From Ruminococcaceae bacterium UBA3323 (GTDB taxonomy: Bacteria > Bacillota > Clostridia > Oscillospirales > Acutalibacteraceae): a stretch of DNA of 56,368 nucleotides. Location: the NCBI GenBank assembly GCA_002361935.1, contig DESD01000032.1, forward strand, positions 1 through 56,368. The letters run 5' to 3'. Positions 17,058-24,050 of this stretch are shown one piece after another. The notes under the pieces were generated by a model, which was not told the origin of the DNA, ran no database searches, and worked only from the letters and a program-made list of their open reading frames with translations. Every line of letters begins with the position of its first letter. Position 1 is the stretch's first letter. Position numbers and translations under genes: made by a program.

Positions 17058-17888
17058 ATGATTCATACTTATAAGAAAAATATCATCGGTTTTTATTTTG
17101 TTTCCGCCGCAGCCTTATGCTTTGCTGTATTCTTTGATTTGAAAATTGATATCTGGCTCAATAATCCTGAAAATCCTGTTTGCATATGGTTTTATAATAC
17201 AGGTGAAATACCGTGCCGCCTTATAATGCCGTTTGCAGGAACGGTTATATTTTATACTGCTGAAAAAATGTGGCAGAGAACTGCAGGGCTTCTTGTTAAT
17301 CTCGGCGGCTCTGCCTATATGGGTACATATATTGCAAAGCATTTTTTTGTTGAAAAAAATCAGCTTGCCTTTGGTATTGCTTACGGCATTGGCTTTGGTG
17401 TTATGCTGCTTCTGTTCGGCAGACTTGTTCATATACCCGAAGGAATGAAAAAGCCTCTTTTCGTGCTTGCAATTGCCGGTATAGCCGTTATGGTTGTTCA
17501 GCTTTCGTGCATTGAGGGAATGAAGTATCTTTGGGGCAGAGTCCGTTTCAGGGACTTGCTTGCCGATGGCAGCTATGATGCGTTTACACCGTGGTATGTT
17601 TTAAATGGTATTAACGGAAATAAATCCTTTCCAAGCGGTCATACTGCCGGTGCGGGAATGAGCTATCTTCTGATGCTCTTTCCGTTTGTCTTTGATGAAT
17701 TTAAGGATAAAAAGCAGCTTTGCTTCTGGCTTCCGTGTGTATATACAAGCACAGTTGCATTCACACGTCTTGTTATGGGTGCGCATTATTTAAGTGATGT
17801 AACGGTCGGCGGAATTGTCAGCTTTTCGCTTGTTCTGCTTGCTATGGCAATTTTGCAGAAAAAAGATAATATTTTGCTGAATTCATAG
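17058..17888 (+). CDS. PAP2-superfamily membrane phosphatase
   Basis: The 276-residue protein has about six membrane helices and the three PAP2 signature elements: WGRVRFRD (variant of the first KX6RP motif), SFPSGHTAGAG (PSGH), and RLVMGAHYLSDV (SRX5HX3D with Arg, His and Asp present). Such enzymes dephosphorylate phosphatidic acid, undecaprenyl pyrophosphate or similar lipids at the membrane surface. The ATG at 17058 follows CGGAGGGG; a start 48 bases earlier has no binding site. No lipid or cell-wall gene neighbours it. Confidence 0.88.
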   Translation: MIHTYKKNIIGFYFVSAAALCFAVFFDLKIDIWLNNPENPVCIWFYNTGEIPCRLIMPFAGTVIFYTAEKMWQRTAGLLVNLGGSAYMGTYIAKHFFVEKNQLAFGIAYGIGFGVMLLLFGRLVHIPEGMKKPLFVLAIAGIAVMVVQLSCIEGMKYLWGRVRFRDLLADGSYDAFTPWYVLNGINGNKSFPSGHTAGAGMSYLLMLFPFVFDEFKDKKQLCFWLPCVYTSTVAFTRLVMGAHYLSDVTVGGIVSFSLVLLAMAILQKKDNILLNS

Positions 17889-17925
17889 AAAAATCTTATG
17901 GATTTCCTGTAAAAATACAGAATGC

Positions 17926-17958
17926 AACCGGCAGTTGACAAATTGAATGGCGCCGGTT
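17926..17958. promoter_or_regulatory. Inverted repeat upstream of XRE regulator
   Basis: AACCGGC (17926-17932) and GCCGGTT (17952-17958) are a perfect 7-base dyad with 19 bases between them. A TTGACA lies inside at 17935-17940, but no good -10 follows at the right distance. It is a possible operator for the adjacent regulator, or an RNA hairpin. Confidence 0.35.
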
Positions 17959-18041
17959 GGTGGCTTGAAGCGGGGAAAAACCTTATACTTGAACTGCGGC
18001 TGAGAAGCTGTACTGAAAACACATTGAAATGAGGTTTGATT

Positions 18042-19025
18042 ATGATTTTTGCAGATAAGCTGATTCAGCTCAGAAAGCAAAAGGGCTGGTCGCAGGAAGA
18101 ACTGGCGGAGAAAATGGATGTAACAAGGCAGTCTGTTTCAAAATGGGAAGGGGCTCAATCGGTTCCCGATATAGAAAGATTGGTTCAGCTTTCCGAATTG
18201 TTTGAAGTAAGTCTGGACTATTTGTTAAAAGATGATATTGCAGATACCTGCGAGCATTATGAAGAGCAGGAAAAAGAAATGCGCAAACTGTCTATGGCAG
18301 ATGCAAAAAGCTTTCTCAGAGCAAAGGCTTCAACTGCAAAGCCTGTGGCGGCAGGCGTTCTTTTGTGCATACTTTCACCTGTGTGTCTTTTAAATTTAGG
18401 GGTATTAAGTGAAAGCCGGCAGGGCTTTATATCTGAAAATCTGGCAGGTGGTCTTGGCTTGATTGTTTTGCTGATTTTCGTTGCAATAGCTGTTGTTGTT
18501 TTTATTTTAAACGGCAGTAAAATGCAACAGTTTGAATTTATGGAAAAAGAGCCTTTTGAAACAGATTATGGAATTTGCGAAATGGTAAACGATTATAGAA
18601 ATCAATACCGTCAAACATTTACAAAAAATATAACTATAGGTGTATGTCTTTGCATTTTGGCGGTAATTCCTCTTTTCTGCGGAATTGGTATTAATGAAGA
18701 GGATGATTTGCTTTTAATAAGAATGCTTTCGCTTGGATTTATCATCGCCGGAATCGGCATTTATCTTATTGTTCGTGTGGGTATAATCTGGTCCGGTTTC
18801 AGTATGCTTTTGCAGGAAAATGATTTTTCGAAAAGCAAAAAAGAAAGAAAAGCTGTTGTTGAAGCGGTTACGGTTGCTTATTGGCTCATTATTACTGCTG
18901 TGTTTCTTGTTTACAGCTTTGTAACAAATAACTGGAAGATGTCATGGATTATCTGGGTTGCGGCAGGTGTTCTTTATCCTATTATTCCGGCAATATTAAA
19001 TTCATTAAAAAAGAAAAACAGATAA
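18042..19025 (+). CDS. XRE-family regulator with membrane tail
   Basis: The 327-residue protein has an N-terminal helix-turn-helix (RKQKGWSQEELAEKMDVTRQ, then SVSKWEGAQSVPDIERL) over residues 1-65. About 30 charged residues follow, then at least four hydrophobic segments in the remaining 220 residues. I start it at the ATG after GAGGTTTGATT. Its second-half layout differs from the converging XRE gene, so the two are not a recent duplication. Role unknown; a membrane-tethered sensor-regulator is likely. Confidence 0.85.
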   Translation: MIFADKLIQLRKQKGWSQEELAEKMDVTRQSVSKWEGAQSVPDIERLVQLSELFEVSLDYLLKDDIADTCEHYEEQEKEMRKLSMADAKSFLRAKASTAKPVAAGVLLCILSPVCLLNLGVLSESRQGFISENLAGGLGLIVLLIFVAIAVVVFILNGSKMQQFEFMEKEPFETDYGICEMVNDYRNQYRQTFTKNITIGVCLCILAVIPLFCGIGINEEDDLLLIRMLSLGFIIAGIGIYLIVRVGIIWSGFSMLLQENDFSKSKKERKAVVEAVTVAYWLIITAVFLVYSFVTNNWKMSWIIWVAAGVLYPIIPAILNSLKKKNR

Positions 19026-19062
19026 AAACAAGGGCAGTTCAATATGAACTGCCCTTGTTTTT
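19024..19062. terminator. Bidirectional terminator between convergent XRE genes
   Basis: A perfect 17-bp inverted repeat (19024-19040 with 19046-19062) with an AATAT loop starts with AAAAA and ends with TTTTT, so it works on both strands. Confidence 0.92.
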
Positions 19063-19074
19063 ATAGGCTGAATT

Positions 19075-19776
19075 TCAGTTTCTATTTACTGTTTGGACCA
19101 TCCATGAAACGGATACCGCAAAAAAGCATATAGCAGGTGACCATGCTGCATGATGACCTGTCAAAGCAGCAATGCAAAATGCAATGCCTGTTAAAAATAA
19201 TGCAGCAGAGAGAATCATAATCATAATTCTTTTGCTTTTATCATTTCTACTGTTATTTGCTTTCCTCATTACCGATTTGTTTTTTATTTTTTGCTTAAAG
19301 GCTTTGATTTTATTGATGTATTTACTGGTGTATAATACGCCGACAAGTAAGGCACCCAACACCAGTCCCAAAGCATAAGAGGCGAAGCATTCATAACCCG
19401 GCGTTGATGTTAAATCCAGATAATCAAGTACGCTGTAAATTACAAATGCAACAGTTGCAAAAATAAACAGTAAATTAATCCGTTTGGAAAAGGCCATGTT
19501 TTCGTTGTTTTTGTAATCCGCAATTTTTAAAATGGTGTCTTTTTCATTCTTATCAATCATATTTGTTTTTCTTTCTCCGTTTAAAAATTCATCAATAGTG
19601 ATATCAAAATAAGCTGCAATTTCAATAACCAAATCAAAATCGGGCAGGTTATTTCCATTTTCCCATCTTGAAATGCTGCGGTTTGAAACGCCCAATATTT
19701 CGGCAAACTGTTCCTGCGTTAACTTTTTTTCTTTTCGGAGTTCCTTAATAAACAGCCCTATTTTCTTTTGATCCAT
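19075..19776 (-). CDS. XRE-family regulator with membrane tail
   Basis: The 233-residue product starts at the ATG after AAGGAGAGTCAAT. Residues 1-65 form the helix-turn-helix (LRKEKKLTQEQFAEILGVSN, then RSISRWENGNNLPD). Four hydrophobic segments follow, in two pairs separated by a very basic loop (KQKIKNKSVMRKANNSRNDK). An upstream in-frame start would add 19 residues without a binding site. It converges on another XRE/membrane protein across a shared terminator. Confidence 0.85.
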   Translation of the reverse strand: MDQKKIGLFIKELRKEKKLTQEQFAEILGVSNRSISRWENGNNLPDFDLVIEIAAYFDITIDEFLNGERKTNMIDKNEKDTILKIADYKNNENMAFSKRINLLFIFATVAFVIYSVLDYLDLTSTPGYECFASYALGLVLGALLVGVLYTSKYINKIKAFKQKIKNKSVMRKANNSRNDKSKRIMIMILSAALFLTGIAFCIAALTGHHAAWSPAICFFAVSVSWMVQTVNRN

Positions 19777-19855
19777 ATTGACTCTCCTTTCAAACATAAT
19801 GTTAAACAAAACGGAGAAGGAATAACACGACACGGAGTGAGAATTTCAGCTTTTT

Positions 19856-20572
19856 CTAAATTTTTTCTGCTTTTTTAACCTTTTGCTTGTCGCAGATTTT
19901 TCTTGCAAGGTAAACCGCAGGGGTGTCAAGCAGGGATGTAAATATGTAAATAACATAGCTTGATGCAAAAATGGAAAGAAGCGTTTTAATATCATAGGTA
20001 CCGTAAAAAGCAAAAACGGTAAATAAAAGCGTGTTCAATATCTGGCTTATCAGTGTTGAACCATTGTTCCTCAGCCAAAGGAATTTCCTTTTATCTCCGA
20101 ATTTTCTTTCTGTAAATGCCCACCATTTGTGGTAAAGCCAAACGTCAAACATCTGGCTTATTGCATAAACAACAAAGGAGGCTATCAGCATTCTGGGTGT
20201 ATTTGAAAAAACGGATTTGACGGAACTCATTGCCCAGTCATTTTCGCTTGGCTTGTATAACAGCCAGCTTTGGCTTAAAAGCAGGAAAAAGAGAGAAGTA
20301 AACATTCCAATCCAAACAGCTTTGTTTGCTGCTTTTTTGCCCTCGCATTCCGAAAGAATATCGGTTACTAAAAAGGTTGCTGCAAAAAGAACGTTTCCAA
20401 GCGTTTGTTCCATACCGAATGCATTAATAAGAATTAAAACCTCAATGTTTGCAAGAATGGTTGCAATGGCGGACATACAGTAGAGCCCTGTTTTGCCGAA
20501 GAATTTGTATGCTGTAAGCACCATTGAAAATATAAAAACTAAAGATCCTATTAGTAAAAGTTCATTAATCAT
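19856..20572 (-). CDS. YhhQ/VUT-family queuosine precursor transporter
   Basis: The 238-residue protein has about six to seven hydrophobic helices. The TFLVTDILSECEGKKAA block and the RNNGSTLISQILNT block are hallmarks of the YhhQ (DUF165, vitamin uptake-like) family, whose E. coli member imports preQ0/preQ1. It starts at an ATG one base after the TGA of the upstream radical SAM gene, so the two are coupled. The partner and the leader upstream support a role in queuosine precursor uptake. Confidence 0.87.
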   Translation of the reverse strand: MINELLLIGSLVFIFSMVLTAYKFFGKTGLYCMSAIATILANIEVLILINAFGMEQTLGNVLFAATFLVTDILSECEGKKAANKAVWIGMFTSLFFLLLSQSWLLYKPSENDWAMSSVKSVFSNTPRMLIASFVVYAISQMFDVWLYHKWWAFTERKFGDKRKFLWLRNNGSTLISQILNTLLFTVFAFYGTYDIKTLLSIFASSYVIYIFTSLLDTPAVYLARKICDKQKVKKAEKI

Positions 20573-20573
20573 A

Positions 20574-21269
20574 TCAGTCACCAACCCCAAAATCTGTATT
20601 CTTAATTAAAATATCAATTCGATCATTATCCCTGTATTTCGGATAAAGCCTGCTCATAAATTCAAAAATCACCTGTCTGTCCGGTTGTATTGCAGTTGAA
20701 TTTTTGCACATAATGTTTATGCAGATTCGCTCAAAATTTGCAAGCCCAAGCTGAATGTCCTGCTCCATGGACTGAACGGTTTGTCCTTTGATTCCGAAAA
20801 GGAAATTAGCCTCATCAAAATATTCGCTTATTATTGCTGCATCCTTTTCCTTTATGCCTTTTTTTAAGGTGTTTTCACGAAAGCTATAGTCGAAGGTTTC
20901 CAATCCAAGCTTCATCTTTAAATCAAAATCTTCAAATTCCTGTCTCAGTGCAGGGATTTTGTTTTTATAAAGATAATGTGCTTCGAAATGAAGGGTCGAT
21001 ATTTTCTTTTTTCGGCAGGTTGCTTTTATCAGCTCCATTGTTTTTTGATCAAGCTCAAAAACAGATCCGCTGTTGATGATTTCCAAATCGCCGAATTCTC
21101 CTGTAACTCTGCTTAAAACCTTGCTGTTAAGGTCAAAGTTTTCGGTTTCACTGCTGCATTTATCTGTATGATAATCGCAAAAGGTGCATTTTCCGTAAAC
21201 GCAGCCGCTTCCCCGCAAAAGCACGATTTCGCGCTTTCGCTTGTCTGAAATTTTACTGTATCTTTCCAT
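20574..21269 (-). CDS. Radical SAM protein, probable queuine lyase (QueL-like)
   Basis: The 231-residue protein starts MERYSKISDKRKREIVLLRG and has a CVYGKCTFC cluster motif, CX4CX2C rather than the usual CX3CX2C, followed by DYHTDKC. Clostridioides QueL, a radical SAM enzyme that converts queuine to preQ1, has this general layout as I remember it. The coupled YhhQ-type transporter supports queuosine salvage. The name is inference, not proof. The start is odd: the ATG at 21269 has no binding site and follows the T-run of a terminator hairpin; an in-frame ATG at 21311 with AAGGGG upstream would add 14 residues. Confidence 0.65.
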   Translation of the reverse strand: MERYSKISDKRKREIVLLRGSGCVYGKCTFCDYHTDKCSSETENFDLNSKVLSRVTGEFGDLEIINSGSVFELDQKTMELIKATCRKKKISTLHFEAHYLYKNKIPALRQEFEDFDLKMKLGLETFDYSFRENTLKKGIKEKDAAIISEYFDEANFLFGIKGQTVQSMEQDIQLGLANFERICINIMCKNSTAIQPDRQVIFEFMSRLYPKYRDNDRIDILIKNTDFGVGD

Positions 21270-21394
21270 AATTAAAATAAAAAAAGCGCCCCAAAGGACG
21301 CAGCAGGGCATAATATGCCCCTTATACTCCTTAGTTTTGATTTCGGAAAACCCTATTGGAATCCCCAAGGCAGGATGGTTACGAACTGCCCATG
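21270..21394 (-). promoter_or_regulatory. Structured leader with terminator before queL-like gene (candidate preQ1-type riboswitch)
   Basis: On the minus strand the transcript starts near 21394 and folds first into GGCAG/CTGCC (21386-21390 with 21369-21373). CCTTGG (21365-21370) can then pair with CTAAGG (21329-21334), whose AAAACUAAGGAG context recalls the A-rich 3' tail of preQ1-I aptamers. A GGGCAT/ATGCCC hairpin (about 21306-21320) and a terminator (21279-21301) follow. The gene pair downstream makes preQ1 or queuine a sensible ligand. I could not fit the core to a preQ1 class consensus. Confidence 0.5.
21279..21301 (-). terminator. Attenuator terminator in the queL-like leader
   Basis: On the minus strand GCGTCC pairs with GGGCGC (one G-U) around a short loop, followed directly by seven T. 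It lies only about ten bases before the radical SAM start codon. Confidence 0.75.
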
Positions 21395-21400
21395 TATGTT

Positions 21401-21428
21401 ATTTTATCACTTTATTTTCAAATGTCAA
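21401..21428 (-). promoter_or_regulatory. Promoter of the queL-like/yhhQ operon
   Basis: On the minus strand TTGACA (21423-21428), 16 bases, TAAAAT (21401-21406). Transcription would begin just before the first leader hairpin. Confidence 0.75.
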
Positions 21429-21516
21429 TCATTAATATCTGATATGTTTTGCCGTTTTTAGATACGTTTGAATGATGGATTTTGTAGTGTCTGTCAAAAA
21501 CAAATCGAAATCAGAA

Positions 21517-21936
21517 TTACTCTATATCAAAATTTTCCGTCTTTAAATCACAATAATATCTGCCGCTTGCAGCAGTAAATTTTAAAACGCAATAATCCGG
21601 ATCAGTTACACCTTTTTTATAAAACATTGTATCACCTGTTTTCCAAATCATATTTTTAGTTTCTTGGTCTGTTAATATTTTCATTGTTCCTTTTAACATA
21701 ACACCCACATACTTAACCAACCCTTTATGATAAAAGTATATACTGGCATTAGTATTCTTTTGATATTGCTTTACTCTCATAGATGAAGTATTGGTAGAAA
21801 AATAGAACTCTTTTAATCCATTTCTCTTTCTGGGTTTAAGCATAGCTTTTACATTAGGGTAATTTTCATTATCAATAGAGCATATAAAACTAACCTTTTG
21901 CTTATCAATAAATTTTTCTATTTTCTTTAAATCCAT
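21517..21936 (-). CDS. Pyridoxamine 5'-phosphate oxidase-fold protein
   Basis: The 139-residue protein shows the general-stress-protein-26-like PNPOx pattern: an N-terminal helix, FICSIDNENYPNVKAML, FYFSTNTSSMRVKQYQKNTNASIYFY and KYVGVMLKGTMKIL, then a short C-terminal strand YYCDLKTENFDI. Such small split-barrel proteins bind FMN or F420 and act as reductases or binders of unknown substrates; the length is too short for true PdxH. The promoter overlaps a long dyad (21995-22019). Confidence 0.82.
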   Translation of the reverse strand: MDLKKIEKFIDKQKVSFICSIDNENYPNVKAMLKPRKRNGLKEFYFSTNTSSMRVKQYQKNTNASIYFYHKGLVKYVGVMLKGTMKILTDQETKNMIWKTGDTMFYKKGVTDPDYCVLKFTAASGRYYCDLKTENFDIE

Positions 21937-21976
21937 AAAATATCATATCGCTTTCAAATTACTATGTGTTCATTCG

Positions 21977-22019
21977 ATTATAACATAGTCAAAGCTTTTT
22001 ACAAGACACTTGTAAAAAG
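21977..22019 (-). promoter_or_regulatory. Promoter and operator-like dyad of PNPOx-fold gene
   Basis: On the minus strand TTGTAA, 16 bases, TATAAT (21977-21982). The -35 lies inside a perfect 11-base inverted repeat CTTTTTACAAG-N3-CTTGTAAAAAG (21995-22019), well placed for a repressor. Confidence 0.6.
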
Positions 22020-22129
22020 AAAGTTTGTTTTTTCGGTAAACATGTTGATAAATTGAACAATTTATGTAAAATAAAGAGATATGGCATCCGTTTCCGGAAC
22101 TTGGACTCAAGGTTCTGTCCATATGATTA

Positions 22130-22159
22130 AAAGAGCAAGCACGTAAGTGCTTGCTCTTT
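22130..22159 (-). terminator. Terminator of tRNA-Ala
   Basis: AAAGAGCAAGCAC and GTGCTTGCTCTTT form a perfect 13-bp stem with a GTAA loop just past the tRNA 3' end on the minus strand. Confidence 0.85.
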
Positions 22160-22162
22160 CAA

Positions 22163-22238
22163 TGGTGGAGCATAGGGGACTTGAACCCCTGACCCCCACA
22201 CTGCCAGTGTGGTGCGCTCCCAGCTGCGCTAATGCCCC
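22163..22238 (-). tRNA. tRNA-Ala (GGC), CCA encoded
   Basis: On the minus strand the acceptor GGGGCAT (22232-22238) pairs with ATGCTCC (22167-22173). The D arm, a CCACA/TGTGG anticodon stem with loop CTGGCAG, and a T arm with TTCAAGT complete the cloverleaf. The anticodon GGC is at 22203-22205. The CCA end is encoded (22163-22165). Confidence 0.97.
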
Positions 22239-22314
22239 ATATTATATTGAACGTAGGCTGATAAAAAGCGGAAACAGAAAGTCTTCTCTTTTTTCATACG
22301 TAAATATACGATTG

Positions 22315-22352
22315 AAAAACAAAAAGAGTGTTTTACGCTCTTTTTGTTTTTG
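22315..22352 (-). terminator. Terminator of tRNA-Ser
   Basis: A stem of about 14-16 bp (AAAAACAAAAAGAG against CTCTTTTTGTTTTT) with a short TTTT-containing loop lies immediately after the encoded CCA of the tRNA on the minus strand. Confidence 0.8.
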
Positions 22353-22441
22353 TGGCGGAGATGGTGGGATTCGAACCCACGTCCCTCAGGGGGCATCATG
22401 ATTTCGAGTCATGTCCGTTATGACCGCTTCGATACATCTCC
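22353..22441 (-). tRNA. tRNA-Ser (CGA), CCA encoded
   Basis: On the minus strand acceptor GGAGATG (22435-22441) pairs with CATCTCC (22357-22363), discriminator G. The anticodon loop CTCGAAA gives CGA, reading UCG serine codons. A long variable arm (GCCCCCTGAGGGAC region) and the GTGGG/CCCAC T stem with TTCGAAT confirm a class II serine tRNA. CCA is encoded. Confidence 0.97.
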
Positions 22442-22603
22442 GTATCAGGCAGCGAAGAAAAACAGAATTGCAGTTTAATTTCTGCTCTGTTATCTTCGAT
22501 GGAATAGATTGTAACACTTAAAGGGCCATTTTGTCAATTATTTATATTGTATTAAATGCATTCTTATGTTAAAATTGTCTATATTTAAGATTTGGAGACA
22601 GTT

Positions 22604-23215
22604 ATGGTAGCTATTATTGATTATGGCGCAGGCAATCTTATGAGCGTAAAAAAAGCTCTTGATTATATCGGCGCTGAAAGTGAAATTACAATGGATAAGG
22701 ATAAAATTTTATCCGCATCTCATATTATTCTTCCCGGGGTGGGCTCATTCGGTGATGCTATGCAATCCATGGAAAACCGCGGCATGGTTGAAACCGTTAA
22801 AACTGCTGCACGTTCGGGAAAGCCCTTTTTGGGCATATGCCTTGGCCTGCAGCTTCTGTTCGGAAAAAGTGATGAAAGCAGGGGCGTTAGCGGTTTATCT
22901 CTTCTTAGCGGAGAAATTGTTTCAATACCGAAGAATATGGGCCTGAAGGTTCCGCATATCGGCTGGAATTCCGTATCGATAAAGCAGAAGTGCGGAATTT
23001 TCAAGGATATCCCGGATGAAAGCTATTTTTATTTTGTGCATTCCTATTATCTTAAAAATGCTGAAGAAAAGGATGTTGCAGCAACAGCACAATACGGTGT
23101 TGAAATTCAGTGTGCAATTCAGCAAGGCAATCTTTGTGCAACACAGTTTCATCCTGAAAAAAGCGGTAAAGCAGGCTTGAAGCTTCTTGAAAATTTTTTG
23201 GCGCTGGAGGGATAA
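22604..23215 (+). CDS. hisH: Imidazole glycerol phosphate synthase, glutaminase subunit HisH
   Basis: The 203-residue class I glutamine amidotransferase starts MVAIIDYGAGNL and has the nucleophile cysteine in LGICLGLQLLF near residue 78 and the catalytic His-Glu pair in QFHPEKSG near residue 184. It supplies ammonia to HisF, making IGP and AICAR in histidine synthesis. The ATG at 22604 follows TTGGAGACAGTT; the TTG 12 bases upstream is inside the binding site. It precedes hisF by three bases. No other his genes are in view. Confidence 0.96.
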   Translation: MVAIIDYGAGNLMSVKKALDYIGAESEITMDKDKILSASHIILPGVGSFGDAMQSMENRGMVETVKTAARSGKPFLGICLGLQLLFGKSDESRGVSGLSLLSGEIVSIPKNMGLKVPHIGWNSVSIKQKCGIFKDIPDESYFYFVHSYYLKNAEEKDVAATAQYGVEIQCAIQQGNLCATQFHPEKSGKAGLKLLENFLALEG

Positions 23216-23218
23216 TTT

Positions 23219-23977
23219 ATGTACGCAAAAAGAATTATTCCCTGTCTTGATGTTAAAAACGGCAGGGTGGTAAAGGGTGTTTCTTTTGTTGATCTGCGTG
23301 ATGCAGGCGATCCCGTTGAATGTGCTGCGGCGTATGATGAAGAGGGTGCCGATGAGCTTGTTCTTCTTGATATAACGGCAACCCACGAGGGAAGAAGCAC
23401 AATGATTGATATTGTTGAACGTGTTGCAAAAACTGTTTTTATTCCGTTTACGGTTGGCGGCGGCATTAAAACCGTTGATGATTTCAAAGAGCTTCTTCGG
23501 GCAGGTGCAGATAAAATTTCCGTTAATTCGGCAGCGGTAAGAAATCCCGATTTAATCAATGAGGCTGCCTATAAATTCGGCAGTCAGTGTGTGGTATGTG
23601 CGATTGATGCCAAAAGAACGGATGCCGGCGGCTGGGAGGTTTACCTCAACGGCGGAAGAATTCCTACAGGTATAGATGCTGTTGCATGGGCTGTTGAAGC
23701 TGAAAAAAGAGGTGCTGGCGAAATACTTTTAACCTCTATGGATGAGGACGGGCAGAAAAACGGCTATGATATAGAGTTGACCCGTGCCGTTTCCGAAAGG
23801 GTAGGCATACCTGTTATTGCCTCGGGCGGAGCAGGAAAGGCAGAGCATTTTTACGATGCATTTACGGCGGGAAAGGCGGATGCAGTGCTTGCCGCAAGTC
23901 TGTTTCATTTTAATGAATTGCCGATTCCGAAGCTGAAAAAATATCTTGACGAAAAAAACATCCCTGTTAGAAAATAA
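23219..23977 (+). CDS. hisF: Imidazole glycerol phosphate synthase, cyclase subunit HisF
   Basis: The 252-residue TIM barrel forms IGP and AICAR from PRFAR and ammonia. The catalytic aspartates are visible in IPCLDVKNGRVVKG (Asp11) and CAIDAKRTD (about residue 130); phosphate-binding motifs VGGGIKT, ASGGAG and ASLFHF follow. Length and sequence are canonical histidine-pathway HisF, not the divergent sugar-amidating paralogues. It is coupled to hisH. A hairpin overlaps its stop codon. Confidence 0.97.
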   Translation: MYAKRIIPCLDVKNGRVVKGVSFVDLRDAGDPVECAAAYDEEGADELVLLDITATHEGRSTMIDIVERVAKTVFIPFTVGGGIKTVDDFKELLRAGADKISVNSAAVRNPDLINEAAYKFGSQCVVCAIDAKRTDAGGWEVYLNGGRIPTGIDAVAWAVEAEKRGAGEILLTSMDEDGQKNGYDIELTRAVSERVGIPVIASGGAGKAEHFYDAFTAGKADAVLAASLFHFNELPIPKLKKYLDEKNIPVRK

Positions 23978-23990
23978 CAGGGATATTTTC
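23960..23990 (+). terminator. Hairpin overlapping the hisF stop codon
   Basis: ATCCCTGTTA (23960-23969) pairs with TAACAGGGAT (23975-23984), followed by a weak ATTTTC tail. The stop codon lies in the second arm. It probably ends the hisHF transcript. Confidence 0.55.
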
Positions 23991-23993
23991 ATA

Positions 23994-24022
23994 TTGAATA
24001 AAATGCACTATAATGTTATAAT
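23994..24022 (+). promoter_or_regulatory. Promoter of rlmB
   Basis: TTGAAT (23994-23999), 17 bases, TATAAT (24017-24022), about 30 bases before the GTG start. Confidence 0.7.
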
Positions 24023-24050
24023 AATTAAAAATATATTATGGAGTAATATT

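Noticed and set aside
22020..22129. Possible small RNA between the PNPOx promoter region and the tRNA-Ala terminator
   Set aside because: Apart from a weak ATAAATT/AATTTAT dyad there is no promoter-terminator pair on either strand.
22604..23977. HisH/HisF as a glycan amidation pair near the orphan export permease
   Set aside because: Both proteins carry canonical histidine-pathway motifs and lie over 20 kb from the permease.
23946..24050. N-terminal extension of RlmB reading from inside hisF
   Set aside because: It crosses a hairpin and a promoter; the GTG at 24051 has a proper GGAG site.
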